Assembly: GCA_014529385.2 (NCBI GenBank)
Contig: CM043963.1
Coordinates: 104,820,912 to 104,884,911 of the forward strand
Direction of reading: 5' to 3'
DNA from: Adiantum capillus-veneris
Lineage: Eukaryota; Streptophyta; Polypodiopsida; Polypodiales; Pteridaceae
Length of the DNA stretch: 64,000 nucleotides
Position numbers and translations under genes: made by a program
The notes under the pieces: generated by a model
Databases searched by the model: none
Told to the model about the DNA's origin: nothing
The model's input: only the letters and a program-made list of their open reading frames with translations
Shown: positions 22,509-36,822 of the stretch, piece by piece
Layout of the letters: every line of letters starts with the position of its first letter
Numbering within the stretch: position 1 is the stretch's first letter

Positions 22509-24034
22509 CGATGGCATACGCTAGTGTAATTGTGGTATAATCGGATGTGTTTCTTCACTAATTTCACTTGTGTGTTTATGTCCTTGTGGATTTTGGATGT
22601 GTGTGCATGAAGCAATGTGTTTATAATTCCCTAATTTTTCGCCATATCTTGCCAATTGTGTGTTTATACACTCTAATATCATACTAACCCCTTGCTAATT
22701 TGACTAATTTTGCTAACTCACACACTAATTTTCTATGAAGGATTGGAGCTTTCAACCGTCAGTCGATCTTCATTGGAAAGATAATCAAGGTGGTATTCTC
22801 AACCTCCTAGAATCTAGAGATGTGTAGAATTGTGTAGAGACTCCACCATGATGCAATGTAATGTTGATGCTATGTTGGATTAAATTTTTTTGGATTGTTT
22901 GTTTTCATGCCGGCGTAATGTCAAATTTTTTAAGAATTGGTGGCGTATGAATTTGAAAAGTTCAATTGTTGATTGGTGATTGTACATTGCTAATTGTGTG
23001 CCTAATTGATCTAATTGCATGCTTGAATGGTCAATTGCAAGTGTGTGAAAAGTGCATGATTAGTTCAATTTTTTATTGCATATTTGATGTGTGTAATGGT
23101 AAATTGCTACGTTTTTTAGCTCAAAATAGGGACTTACACACTCCAATTGTGTCAAATTTTGACCTAATTTTGTTGCTAATTTTGCCGGTTTAATTACCTA
23201 GTCTTGATTTTATTGATGATATTATTTGGCAATTGAATTAATGTGTCTTTTGTGATTTTATTTTGTTGCACTGATCCCCAATGTGTGGAGATTTTTTTTT
23301 AATAAAAAGGGTATTTTTCGGATAATTTTTGTACTTTTTTTGAATTGATTTGCTAATTTTTGCTTAATTTCATAAAAATTTGATATTTTGCGATCTTTAC
23401 TAGCTGTTTTGAATGTGTGTTTACGGCTTGATTTCAAGCGCATTTGGGCTTTTGTTCGTCAAATTTTGAGTGTTTTACTATTTCCAAGGGCCGGGTTGAC
23501 GATTTTGTCGTAAATCATGTTTTCGATAAAAACTGCTATTTTTGGTGTGCTTATGTGTGTCAAAAATATTCGATTGTGATTGTCAATGATTTTCTAGGAT
23601 TTCTAGAATTTTCAAGGGCTTTTTTGGATTTTTTGGAAATTTTTTATTTTTGGGTGATGTTTCGCGTTTCGGCCTATTTTTGGCCTTTTTGGATGATTGA
23701 AAATAAAATAATAAGAAAAAAACAATTTTCGGGCTCGACGTCCTTGCCTTGCGGCGCATATAATTTCCTCGTCGGTGAGTAGATCTTTACGGTCTGTTGG
23801 GATAGTTTTCATCGACATTAAAATACTCTTCTTCTTCTTCTCTCTCCGTGTGAACCCACCCCAACACATACTTCCACCCTCTCTCTCTTCTCTAACTCTC
23901 GCTTTCTCTCTCTCAAAAAAACTAACGCTAATCAACACTCTCTCTCTCTCTCTCTAGCTCCCTCTTGCTCTCACTAGAATCGCGATTATTTACACTCTCT
24001 CACTCCCCCTCTCACTCTCTCTCTCCAGTGCGTG

Positions 24035-24096
<62 letters not shown>

Positions 24097-24190
24097 ACGA
24101 CGCGCCAAGCCCGGGTCCCTGCTTCTTGCGAGTCAACACACATACACACACACTTTCTCTCTCTCATCTCCCTCCTCTATACACGTGAAC
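22509..24190 (+). other. Leader of element C with CT-rich tracts
   Basis: AT-rich leader without credible ORFs. The end is pyrimidine-rich: CTCTCT blocks from 23830 and a pure (CT)n from about 24038 to 24091. One AATCGCGATTATTTAC half-palindrome lies at 23978-23993 within the CT-rich part. Confidence 0.5.
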
Positions 24191-25150
24191 GAGTTTAAGG
24201 GACACATCAAAGCGAATGATGTTAGCTTTATATGGCACAAATAATTCATATGCACACTATGTGGACCAAAAAGGTTATTGTACAAAAAGGATCAACCATT
24301 GTTTGAACGGCCTACATCCTAGCTTATAGAAGTGCGTCTAGTGATAGATCGGAAAGGATGGTTTATTTCAGAGGATAGAATCTATTATAGCCCATCCTCT
24401 TTAGAACTGAAGGATATTACCTGGGTGAACCCAAAAATCTGTTCAGAGCCAAACTCTCCTCCTTCAAAAATCAGACTTCGACATTGTGGCCAAACGAGCA
24501 TATACTTTGCCCAAAACAGACGTAGATATAGGGACGAGACTCTAAAATCTATGATGCCATGGGTCCTGAAACCACAAAATCTCATATCATAGGAGACCCA
24601 TGGGATAGAAAATATCAGGGCAAAGATAATGCTATATATAGCTTGACTTGGGGAATAATTATCATCTTTCATGGAGATACATAGAAAACTATGCAGAAGG
24701 TTTACAGATACCAAACATCAACAGTGCTACCCAAGTGTGCCTTCACAATCCCAAAAGGTGAGACTAAACCAGAGCCAAACAGTTTTGAACTCTCATAATG
24801 GAGCAGGCTATAGTGATCATCCTAGGAAGGGGAGAGCTGCAAATCCATCAAGCCCAGCTCTAGTACCAAGAAATGCTACACCAGTTAGAAGCCCAAGAAC
24901 TTCTAGCCAGCAGACCCCTTCGAAGCAAAAACCATTGAAAGATCATATGGTTGTTGGAAGCTCCCAATTGACACAGATTTCATCAGAATCTATAGAAAAA
25001 TTCTTCTATGAAGATCATCGAGGACAAAAGTTTCAGCTGATCTCCACAAGTCAAAGACAAAAGCCGACAAATCCTATAGTGTTCAAGCAATTGCATGTGA
25101 CCAAGCTCACATATGCATATCGAGATACAAACAGTAATGAATACCAATAA
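24191..25150 (+). pseudogene. Element C: gag-like reading frame, N-terminal part (unrecognised)
   Basis: Protein-like frames follow the leader: RRGHIKANDVSFIWHK-like text with a stop, then LCGPKRLLYKKDQPLFERPT. Next come LVIDRKGWFISEDRIYYSPS and then 24671-25150 (RKLCRRFTDTKHQQCYPSVP, followed by a Ser/Pro/Arg-rich linker and FFYEDHRGQKFQLISTSQRQ). I do not recognise the family. Position between primer site and protease-like part suggests a structural (gag-type) product. Confidence 0.4.
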
Positions 25151-25803
25151 GTTCATGACCTTGTACAAGCCCCTACGGATATTAAACTTGGAGTCAAAGA
25201 CTATCTGAAGATGATGCAAAGCCTCAAGTTACCAGAACACGTGATAGATAGGTCAAAGTCATTGGAAGCTAAAGTCCAGAAAGCTACACAAAGGTCACTA
25301 CCAAAATCTCCTTCGAAGAGATAGATTCTGCCAGAAAGTACAATGGATCTTCTAAGATCAAAAGTTACTCATCACAGTCATACGAGTCAACATCAATGGA
25401 AGCACGTGATCAAGACAAAGCCAATGTAGAAAAATTCCAACCCATGGACACTGCCACAACAAAATCAATCAGTACAAAAAGAAATCTTGAGAAGATCAAG
25501 TGCAACATCACCAGTGAAAACAAAGAAAAACTGTCAAGTGAAGTAAACCTAGATTTTCATTTAGACAAGAACCTCATGTCTTTTCACACTTGGAAAAAAT
25601 GTGGCCAACCATAGCTGGAAAATCTCCCTGAATTTGTGAGCATATCTGGAGACAAACGAACAGAATGTTGGGGAATCGTCTCCACCACCATTCAAATAGG
25701 TTCACAGATCATCACAGCCCAATTCCACGTGATCACATCAAAGGATATACCAGACGACATCATAGTGGGAATGCCAATGGCCCAGAAGATGTTAGAGATA
25801 TAG
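25151..25803 (+). pseudogene. Element C: degenerate retropepsin-like C-terminal half
   Basis: A frame around 25640-25803 reads FVSISGDKRTECWGIVSTTI, QIGSQIITAQFHVITSKDIP, DDIIVGMPMAQKMLEI, stop. The flap-to-C-terminal layout (cf. F-x-V-x...D-I-I-L-G-x-P) is that of plant retropepsins. The preceding region (25151-25620) is Lys/Ser-rich with stops. Confidence 0.4.
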
Positions 25804-25863
25804 AGTTCAAACATGACGGAGTCATCACAGACAACAAAGAATTAAGACCAAGACTGGTCACTT

Positions 25864-27120
25864 GTGGATGACGACACGAAGTCCTCAAGCACAGTTAAAA
25901 TGGAGACTGTTATCAGAGCAGATCTTATTGAAGATGATTCATCTCCATCAACCTCAAAAGATCTTAAAGCAAATCAAGAATTAAGAAGTGCAGATCAAAG
26001 AGAGCAAAGAGAAACCACAAAATCTATTGAGCAGAGAATGCCACCAAGACAAGAAGTAAAGAAGATCAAAATTGCAGACACCCAAGAAGCAATAGGAAGT
26101 CCAAAGATCCAGACATTTCCAGCTAAATCAACTGATGAAATTCAGATTGGAAAACAGAGTCTCATGCCACCCTCCATAGAGACACATTTAGATCAAGATG
26201 AGACCGTGACAAAAGCAGGACACAAATCTTCAGTAGAACCTCCAATGAGAATAGCTGTAGTTCTCAATATCACAAAAGGAGCAAGTGTTAGATGTAATGC
26301 TCTATTGGATAAAGAAGCAAAGTGCAATATGGTTGTAGATACCATCCAAAGAATACTTGAGATCACTCCAAAAAAACAAATACAGGTACAGTTAATGCTA
26401 AATTTAGAGTTGCAAAAGTCACAAGAATCAAAGACAAATCTTGCATACAAAGGTAAAGCTAAAATGGACCTTCCACCAATTAACACAAGAGGTGTGACAA
26501 CATATGCGTCTACATCAAAGAACCCTCATGGATCAGCTTCTTCAAGCAAGTTAGGATTTCAAAACTTCAAGTCAATTGCAGACCCAACTGAAACCTCTAG
26601 GAAAACACCCAGAAAAACAAAGATTATTTCAGCCAAAGTACTAAGAAAGCAAAAGACAGTCAAGCAAGTGTTTGTTTTGAGTAGTTTAGTCAAAGTCAAT
26701 GATCCGGTTCGCATTAAAGACAGGAAATCAACATAGAAAGACAAACACATGGGATGGATATCATCACGATGGAGCTTAAAAGGACAATAGTACTATAGAG
26801 GTAATAGACATATATGGATACCAAAACTGCAGGTAAGGGCATATGAAGTAACATCAAGACCCTCCCAAGAAAGAAGGCCCACTAGGTATCAATCTCGACA
26901 ATATTACAGGATACCTAAGAAGAAAATATACAAAAGGACAATATTGAATACTACTACAGTCAACCACAACTCTCAAGGGGATACAGAGCAGAGAGAGATC
27001 TCAAAGAATGTTCCTCTTAGACAAGGATACACAGGTTATACAAAGATTTGGCTACCAGAGCTAAGCAAAGTCAACAAAGAAGTTATAAAGGTCCTCAAGA
27101 GATTTGGATTCCTAAGTCCT
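25864..27120 (+). pseudogene. Element C: Lys/Ser-rich ORF with inactive protease-like site and IWIPK motifs
   Basis: An open frame of 290 codons (25864-26736) is charged and low-complexity, with RIAVVLNITKGASVRCNALL then DKEAKCNMV at about 26245. This matches the N-terminal strand of a retropepsin, but the active-site D-T/S-G is replaced by D-K-E. After a stop the reading continues with RHIWIPKLQ, YYRIPKKK and EIWIPKS up to 27120, where the LTR of element D begins. No reverse transcriptase or integrase is present between the primer site and this end. Confidence 0.45.
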
Positions 27121-27380
27121 TGTGCACGTTTGTTGCACGTGTCAATGCAAGGGACTTGCTGATACACAGTGTGCGAGCCACAAATGGCTCCAAGCACACG
27201 ACTAGACTAATCTGGCAAGCTCAAGAGAGCAAGGGGGTATCACTCACCGGCGTACACTTGCCTTTGTGGAGGATTCCTTGCCGTGAAGAAGAAGCAGTTA
27301 CCATCGTGCCGCACTCAACCGCCTCGCCGTCGCCATGTCGTCGTTGCAATGCTCGATCGCACTCTCTCTCTATCTCTCTC

Positions 27381-28401
<1,021 letters not shown>

Positions 28402-28707
28402 GGAGTTGAAGAAGAAGAAGATGGAGATGGAGCAAAAGCACTCTTCAATTGCACAAATGAAAGAATGAGTGATTTTTAGGTTTAGGTGACTTTTATATGA
28501 GCTCGCCCCATTCACACTTGGGCGCCCATACTTAGCCAACTAACCCTTGAATGTTCCTGTTAGAGTGCACCTCTCATCGGCGATCACTCTTACCCTTTTC
28601 CTATTGGACCGACAAGCCCGGTCCCTGGGGGGTCCTTGACTCTACAAAATGAATAATACGACGTCTGTTGTAGGTGATAGGGTGTTCGTGAGCCGCGAGG
28701 GTTAACA

Positions 28708-28720
28708 TGCCCCCCTTCCT
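28708..28720 (-). other. Polypurine tract of element D
   Basis: Minus-strand AGGAAGGGGGGCA lies immediately before TGTTAACCC, the start of the 3' LTR. It confirms that element D reads on the minus strand. Confidence 0.75.
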
Positions 28721-30354
28721 GATGTAGATTCTGTCCTCGGAAGCTATTGAGTTGAACCTCGTTCGTTGAGGTGGAAGAGCATTTGAGATGAATGTCCTTA
28801 GCCTTGTTTAGTCACTGCAAAATCAAACAACATTGGCCCAGTAATTACATTCTCATATACAATTAAAAAGCATATGCAGTTGTAGGCAGACAAATTGATT
28901 GGTAACAAAATTTTAAACCATTTGTCAGTAATAAACATTAAATTGTAATATAATCCAACGCATAAACAATTGTAAAGGTCAAAAACTAAACAAGTCTGGG
29001 GTCACTAATTTAACGATCGAAAGACACTAGAGATCAACTATTAATATCATGGGCAAGCTTCTCAGTTTTCTCTAGTCAATTAAGCTGTTTAATCGCGAGA
29101 TCCAAGTATTTCATGTCCGAGTGCTGATTAGAGGCTATACCTAGAAGACCTTGTAGTTAAGATACGATAAAAGGAATTGCTCATGAAATCATCGCTAACT
29201 TATTTCTTTGACTCCCCAAAGTCTTTTCACAGTGATTCAATTTTGATGTGTGTGCTTATTTTGTATGCCTTGGGTTTTTTGCTTTTCAAGGAAAAGCGCC
29301 CACACTGGGAACCTCTAGGGCTCTAGTACCATAGGTGATACATGTGAGTGGAGTACCAAATCAAGCTGAGATTTCTCTTCCAGCTTAAGATTTACATTAT
29401 GGAAGTTTGATTTTTTCGTTTGTTCGTTCGTTTCCAGCATTTTAATTTTGTAACTTTGGGGGGTCATATAACACTGTTATCCTCCCCAGGCTCATCACAT
29501 TAGTAAACTTCCTATATAATACTTAAGCTAAAGGTCAATAGGGACTAAGCCCCTAGAAAGCCCTAGTACATTTCACACAATGCTGACTAAATCGGATTAA
29601 GAACCTAAGTAACCATTGATTATTAGGAAGGCATTCCCCATGGTATTAAGAGAAAATCTCCAACGCCTAGCTTGGTCAAACTAGCTTAGTCGAACTGCTT
29701 GATTTTTAAACCAAGACGAGTGAGTGACTATGACAAAAAATTACATTGAATTTAATGTTTGATACTAAGCAAATGCGCTGAATATTATGCTACCAATCAC
29801 ATTTAAAGCAGACAAGCATGGATGCAAAAAAGATAAGGGGCAATGCTAATGGATAAGAAACACCTGTTTGTGTTGATGATCGCGCTTGATTTGAAGAGTG
29901 AGTCGAGATAAAGATTCCATCAAGGTCCAAATCCTAACAACTGCAACACGTTCCTGTACACACTAGGAAACACAAAGAATACCTCTAGGAGGCACATCAG
30001 TGGGAAGAAAGAACTTTGCTAATCACTAAACTCTAAAACAGAAACACTCCTATCGTACTAATCTTACCTACCCTCCATCACTCGAGTGATGAGGATCAAA
30101 GGTGTTTGATGGCATAGGTTTCTGTTTCAGTGTACCGGATGTGAATGTGTAGGTCTGGTCAATGTTTTGACTTTTATTGTGCATACTCGTTTGCTAATTG
30201 CTCTTGCTCTTTACTTTTTTTGTATTTTGTGAGTATAAGGCTTTATATATATACATTCCCTAAGATTGGGAGATTGAGAGGTCAGGGAGGAAGGTTGAGA
30301 GGGAAGCGAGCGAAACATGGATGTCAGCAAACACTCTCCCCTTCCTTGGATAGA
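28721..30354 (-). other. Untranslated 3' internal region of element D
   Basis: About 1.6 kb without protein-like frames on either strand, between the last D ORF and its polypurine tract. This is where RT, RNase H and integrase would be expected in an autonomous element; none is recognisable. Confidence 0.6.
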
Positions 30355-30954
30355 TCATACCTTTTGGAATGTTGTCGTCACCTTTTGAAACCAATTGTTC
30401 CAAGTTGTTATGGGTGAAGGCTTTAACCAATAGTTTTCGACCGCCCTATGCGTTTCATCTAGTTGCAAGGGTGGTAAGGTACTCTCCCATGATTTTATTT
30501 GCAACGTTGTTGTAGATGGTGAACTTACAACAGGAGGTACAAATTCTTCCTTGTTTGTATGGATATGTACAATAGTGGGTGGAGGTTGTGTCAAAGCTTC
30601 TATTTCCACATAGGAACTACATGAAGAGCAAGAAGCTTCATTTGACTTCCATGTTCCTGAGCTAGGTGGAACAAATCATTCTTTCTTCGGTACCCAAACT
30701 AGCTCTGGAGCGGGTGTGTAGCATTCTGTGTTTTTTTTCTTTCCACGATCATCGATTAATTTTGGAGCTATGGGATTGGGCTCACATGGGTCAGGTGACA
30801 AGTAAGAACACAATCTACGTTTCGGCACCCAGATTTGATCATTTCCTTTACTAGCCTTGGGCTTCCAATAGTCGTTTAAGAATCCACCGCCACGTTTCTT
30901 TACATTTCTTGGGGCGAGTGGGACGTTTCTTACAAGGCTTCTGTTTTTTAGCAC
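30355..30954 (-). pseudogene. Element D: C-terminal region with WVPK motifs
   Basis: Minus-strand frames 30954-30676 and 30609-30355 continue the protease ORF. They include GGGFLNDYWKPKASKGND, QIWVPKRRLCSY, ELVWVPKKE and ENYWLKPSPITTWNNWFQKV. They are Lys/Pro/Trp-rich. No enzymatic domain is recognised. Short W-x-P-K repeats recur, as in elements A and C. Confidence 0.5.
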
Positions 30955-31691
30955 TTCCTATGGTCGCTAAAGAAGCTTTAGGAACCCACTTGTATGTTTT
31001 CTTTGTTATGTGAGGATGAGTCTTGTCAGAAGCTATATGCATTTCTTCTAGCATATTTAAGGGTACGAGTGGTGGCATTTCATCCCCCTCAGGTGTTACC
31101 CAAGTTGTCCCCCTGTTTCCCCAAGTGTCTATGGTTGCTGCTAGGTGGATCCAATCCACATTGTCCGACTCAGTCATCCCAAGTAGTACATCCATATAAG
31201 GAGAATCTTTACCAACATCAGTGTTCGCTTTACACGTGTAACAATACTGCAATGGGGCCGAGTGAACTGTGGTGTCAAATAATCTATGATCAATTATAAA
31301 CCTGTTTCCTAGGGGATGTGCTCGACCAATTACAAGATCCACTCGAATGACATAATCTTGGAACTGCAAGTAGACATGGTTTTTAGACCAATCATGCACC
31401 ATTTTTGCTTCCCTCATGAAAGGATGTCCTAAGATCATCTCAGATGCCATAGTGTGGTCTTCCCATAGTTTCCCAGTAATTTTTAGTCACAATGCTAACC
31501 CCAGCGCCACCATCAAGGATTCCCTTCACAGTTAATCCCTTAGTAATGATTGGTATGGTCACATTGGATTCATCACCCTCAAAGTATTGTCCCAACTTGT
31601 TAACAGGTATTTCTATCACAAGGTTCTCATCTAGGTTGGGTTGTGGATCTAAGTGTTCCTCCTCTATTGGCATCTCCCTAGCTTCATCCAT
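30851..31691 (-). pseudogene. Element D: retropepsin (aspartic protease) domain
   Basis: Frame 31691-31440 reads VNKLGQYFEGDESNVTIPII then ILDGGAGVSIVTKNYWETMG, an aspartic-protease active-site block with D-G-G-A in place of the usual D-T/S-G-A. After a shift, 31450-30851 gives EMILGHPFMREAKMVHDWSK and a long C-terminal extension containing a Cys pair (YCYTCK) and YKWVPKAS. Layout is that of plant gypsy-type proteases. The altered T/S position may reduce activity (inference). Confidence 0.65.
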
Positions 31692-31802
31692 CTGTGAAAA
31701 TTGTGGTAGCCCAAACTTCAGTTCTCCATTGAGGAAAGCTCAAAGAGCTAAGACTAGATCAAGGTCTTTATATAGTTTGGACATGATGGTGGTTCTAAAT
31801 TT

Positions 31803-32288
31803 TCAAGACATGAAATCCATCAATTTGGCAATGTTTAACGGCATCTTTTGGGCTTCAGTCCCTTGACGTGGGAAAGATGGGATCTCCATTTCTTCGATAG
31901 GATCAGGTAGTCCCTCTATAAACATTCTTTCCATCAACAAGTGAGTATGCGCACTTTCCCATGACTTTAAGTCGCTTTCTTCTTGGATGACACTAGGTAT
32001 GGCTAAGGGTCTATGGACTTGGTGAGGTTTTTGTTGCGTAGGGAACACGGTGTCTGTAATCTAGATCTACCTAGGTGTTGGTTCTAGATCCCTTTGGGTA
32101 TCTTCTACCAAACTCCTTAATCTCTTGACTCTCTCAATCCCCTTTTTAGGGTTTGGATAAGTTCCTATCTTCTTCTTGGATCCTGGCCATTGTGGCTTAT
32201 AAAGATCTTCCTTGTTGGTTTCTATCTTAGTGGTCGTTTTGGTCTCCACGATTTCACCTGAATCAGAATCCTCTTCAGCATCGTTCAT
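31803..32288 (-). pseudogene. Element D: acidic and charged linker between knuckles and protease
   Basis: Two frames (32288-32067 and 32048-31803) read NDAEEDSDSGEIVETKTTTK and SHTHLLMERMFIEGL-like text. They are charged, without a known domain, and lie in order between the zinc knuckles and the protease. Confidence 0.45.
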
Positions 32289-32311
32289 ATATACGGGGTC
32301 GTTACCAGTCC

Positions 32312-33214
32312 CTATGTTGGTCTTTGAACTGGGGTTTGACTTTGCTGCTTTTTGCGATCTCTTCCTTCATGTTTTCTTCTTTTTCTGAGATTGGGTAATT
32401 GATGTCGTGTCTCTTTTCTCAAGAATATAATTTTGTTTTTGGACCATCGATTTGTGAGTATGTTTACTGGCACCACAGGTGTACTTTGTGATGGCTCCTC
32501 GCTAACCTCAATCAAGTTTAATGGCGTGATCGTCGGTGCATTTGGATTATTTGAACATTGGGCAATCAAATGATCTATGCCATATCGATTACACATGAGT
32601 ATTGGCATTGTAGACGTGCTCGCTTAATTGGTTTGCATTAGTGTGGTGTTCTTTTGTAGCCTAATAAGACACTCAGTCACACGATGTGGACCTCCACACT
32701 CATAGCATTAAAGAGGTGGTCTTTTAGCAGTGTAATTGATATTTTGGTCTCTTGCAGCAAGAGCAGCTACTTCATAGATAGGTTTGACTTGTCCCCAATA
32801 GTCCTCCATGTAGTATTGTGGACTTTATTCAAGCGCGTCCATCCCATAGGAAATATTAGGGTCTATATCTTCCTCACAGCCTTCTAAACAAGGAATAGAT
32901 GACTCACAACCCACTTGATTCACAGAAGTGATTCTCGGATGTGGTGGTTGCGGTCCTAGCACTGGAGGTGGTAAGGGTGTTATTTGAACAACATTTTGGG
33001 CCCTAGGGACCATGTGTTGTGATGTTTGTTCAAGAGATGTGACCAGCATCAATGCAGGCACTCGAGGTGTGTCTATCCATGCTAAGGTTGGTCTATTGGC
33101 CATTGCGCGCTTAAATACTATGCAATCCTTAGCTTGATGACCATACCTCCCACAGGCATTGCAGTTCCCATTGAATTTTACTCTAAAAGTAGGGCATAGC
33201 ATATTGAGCACCAT
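32312..33214 (-). pseudogene. Element D: three zinc knuckles (nucleocapsid-like)
   Basis: Minus-strand reading shows CNACGRYGHQAKDC (near 33160), CYECGGPHRVTEC (near 32690) and CNRYGIDHLIAQC (near 32590; second Cys lost). These are CCHC-type knuckles used to bind the RNA genome. Stops and shifts separate them. Confidence 0.65.
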
Positions 33215-34422
33215 TGTTGCTCCCTTCTTGGATACATATGATTGTTTTGCGGAGCACGATTGTCTCTAAGACTCTCTTGAATGGCCTTGGTGAGATCTGC
33301 TAAAGTCATCTCAGATATCTTTGGCTCCTTAGCCATAGGTTTTAGGGTCATTGGCTGATGCCCCGATGCTTGTGAGCTAATAGATTTAGGCTCAACAGAC
33401 ACTCTTTCTCCTTGAATCTTTAAATTATCCTCCAATTGGATCGCATTGGTGGTGACTGCTTCCCAAGTGGTGTTACCTCTAATGACTAGGCCATTGTAGA
33501 TATCCTCATGTCGTGATCCCCTAATGAATCTATCAAGCAATTGATTATTATTGACGCACTCATTTGGATTACAATGAGAATTCAAATGCTTCAAGAGACT
33601 AATAAATTCTCTCACCGATTCTCCTTCCTCTCGTTGGGCTTTCTAGAGCTGAGAGGCTACACCCCAAAGCACTCCCTCTCGTATGTATTCTTTTAAGAAC
33701 AGTCTCCTAAGAGTAGGGTAAATCATTTTTTCTTCCACCCTTAGGGTTCTATACCAATCCCCATCCTTCCCACTTAAGGTTAGGCTTAAAACATTACTCT
33801 TATGCAGGTCATTGTGTTCTCCTAGAGAATCGCATAGTTGTTCAAACACTTCAATATGCTTTCTCACATCCCCGTCTCCACTAAATTTTTGTGTGAGCTT
33901 GGCTATTTGTACTGCCTTACTTCTAGGTTCTCTATCAGGTGTGTTGCGCATATTCTCGGCAATAGATTGACCGTCAATAGCTTGAGCAAATGTTGCCAAG
34001 TCACCTAAGTGAGCAGGAACCGTAGGTGGAGGCGCTCTAAAGACTACATGTGGAGTAGGTATTGGCATTGGGCTTGGCGCATAGGAAGCCTTTGGGTTCC
34101 ACGTTTGGTACGGTGTTGTGTCATCTAGCGGTCCAAAGTTCATATGTGTGGCCCTAGGCATAGCAGACATCCGATGTGACATGCTAATGCTAGCCGGTAT
34201 GGTCCCATGGAAATAAGAGCTTGGGTGTTGTGGTTGTGGAGCATAGGTTGTTGAAACAATGGGAGGGGTAGGGGCTACATGAGTGCGATGACCCATAGGT
34301 GCATACGGTTGGTACACACTTGTAGGGGCCATTGTCGGCATTGAGCTACCATGTAGCCGTACTTTACTAACAAATGAGGTCCATGGCATGTTTCTTGGCA
34401 TGCCTATCATTGGGGTAGGCAT
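33178..34422 (-). pseudogene. gag: Element D: Gag capsid (retrotransposon gag domain)
   Basis: A Pro/Met/Thr-rich leader (34422 to about 33980) precedes VQIAKLTQKFSGDGDVRKHI, FEQLCDSLGEHNDLHKSNVL, SLTLSGKDGDWYRTL and RRLFLKEY, a standard retrotransposon Gag core (helix, ...L-S-G-x-A/D-x-x-W...F...F). A TAG near 33640 interrupts it; the frame continues KAQREEGESVREFISLLKHL and LLDRFIRGSRHEDIYNGL, then IQLEDNLKIQGER. Confidence 0.75.
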
Positions 34423-34538
34423 GGTAGCTGTGGTGTCATCAATTGGAAAGATGAGCTAGACTTGGAAAAGTAAAGCTATCACTTGTGGGCTTAGATTGCA
34501 CTGAGACCCCTGGCGAAACAATGTAGGATCCATCGGAC

Positions 34539-35524
34539 TTATCGAGGGAGTCTGCATTTGCGATAAGGTTGGTTGTTTAGACTCCCTGTATCCAAGAATC
34601 TCATGAGACCCGTTGAAGGCATATGGATCCCCTTGTTCTGTCTCTCTAGCTTAATAACCCTATGGATGACCTCACAAACTCTTTGTTGTTGGTCCTCCAC
34701 ACTAGTAGCACCCGTTGTGGATTGTAGGATATCTAACCAACCCACGTGATAGGTGTGACCTGTGTATAGATCGGTTAGAGTTTCCGTTTGTAGTTCGTAC
34801 TCCCAGTTCTCATTTAAGAACGCTCCATCTAGGATTGAGGTGGTAAGGGTGTCTTTTGAACTAGATGCAATGTGGCTCTCTATGGGTTGACCATTAGTGG
34901 TCACTAATTCACAAGCACTCGATTGCTCTCCTAGCAAAGATATTGACATAGGGGCTTTCTCTTTTAACTCTCTTTGTTGCTCCGCCTTGCGTAAGCTCTC
35001 AATCTCTTTTTCCCTAGCTGCGATGATATATCGCTCAACCTCTTGCACTTCGGCAAGGCTTCCACCATCAAGTAATATAACCTCGGAGGGGAATAGCTTT
35101 GAAGAGTCAGGGGTGCGGTGAATGGCGTATTCACGTGCACACTCTCTAAGAGCATGGGGTCTATGTTGGTCATGAATGGCAAATTTGCTTCCCCAACCCC
35201 CTCATTTGCATCATTAGCTTCATGTTCGGAGCGAGTGGCTCTACTAAAGGTTTCCTTCAAGTGGCTAAGCACGCTCGAGTCGGACCGTGGACCCATGGCA
35301 TGCATGTCTTGGCTTGAGCTATTGGGATTAGGCATTGGGTAACCCTCCATGACATCATAGTCAAAGGAAGAGTCACTAAATGCTATATGTGGGTCCTTAG
35401 TGGTACTACCTTGGGTTCCCGCCGAGGGCCCGAAACCTAAAGTAGGTGGGTATTGAGAACTCGCGTAAGTCGAAATGCTCTCTAGTTGCTCGACCTCTAG
35501 CACACGACCAGAGCACAGATGCAT
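34539..35524 (-). pseudogene. Element D: N-terminal region upstream of Gag
   Basis: Two overlapping frames (35524-34964, 35048-34539) encode a Ser/Pro-rich stretch (SSQYPPTLGFGPSAGTQGST) and then a helical, charged segment (EVERYIIAAREKEIESLRKA) likely to form a coiled coil, ending LTDLYTGHTYHVGWLDILQS. I find no known domain. The region from 35525 to 36248 is the 5' leader of the element. Confidence 0.45.
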
Positions 35525-36248
35525 GTGCCTTGGGCACCCTACAAGCGCCGGCGAATAACCTCAAAGGTTAACTGCTTACTATTTTAGGAGTCCGTTTTCA
35601 CTCGTTTTTGATATTTTTTAATGTTTTTTAATGATCGGTTTTTTTATTAGAGTGTGTGATAGCTCAAAACGAGCGTATTGCTCAAGGGGTCGTGGTGTGC
35701 TTTTCAGCATCACGTTCAGCTACCCGAAGCTCCGTTGGTCCTCAAAAAGGTCGATTTTTACCTATGCGTGAGGCTAAAATACGTAATTTTAAAGGGGGGC
35801 TGAGGCCTGAGCCTAAGCGTGGGCTTCGGCTTGGGCTTAGGAAATATTCCCGAGCCTGGTCCTACCTTTAATTTTTTTTGTTTTTTTTTGGGATAAAGCG
35901 TTGTGCGCGCGAGCACACACACCTGACCTACCTACTTACAACTAATAGAGCTATTGTTACACACTAACACACTACTACAGTAACTCATTAGCTAACAGAA
36001 CTACTCACTGTACTTTACACAGAACTAACATTATGGATCTACTACCTTAATTCTAACACCTTATCACAAAGAAAACACCTTATGAATCGAAAAAATACAG
36101 TACCTTTCAATACCTTATTAACAAAACAATACACAGCAGCAAAACAAACTCCTTCTCAACACACACACCTTCCTTCTCTACCTTTCTTACATCTGAAATT
36201 GCACCACAACGCAACACAGAGTGCCATTCGAGCTTAGTATATGGCATT

Positions 36249-36266
36249 TCCTCGGCGACGGTGCCA
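36249..36266 (-). other. tRNA-Asp primer binding site of element D
   Basis: Minus-strand TGGCACCGTCGCCGAGGA follows the 5' LTR end (GCGTACA) by four bases (TTTT). It matches the tRNA-Asp complement TGGCGCCGTCGCCGGGGA at 16 of 18 positions. This fixes the 5' end of element D at the right side of the window coordinates. Confidence 0.8.
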
Positions 36267-36270
36267 AAAA

Positions 36271-36822
<552 letters not shown>

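Noticed and set aside
30145-30417. 90-codon plus-strand frame
   Set aside because: It opposes the coherent minus-strand ORF series of element D and has no domain.
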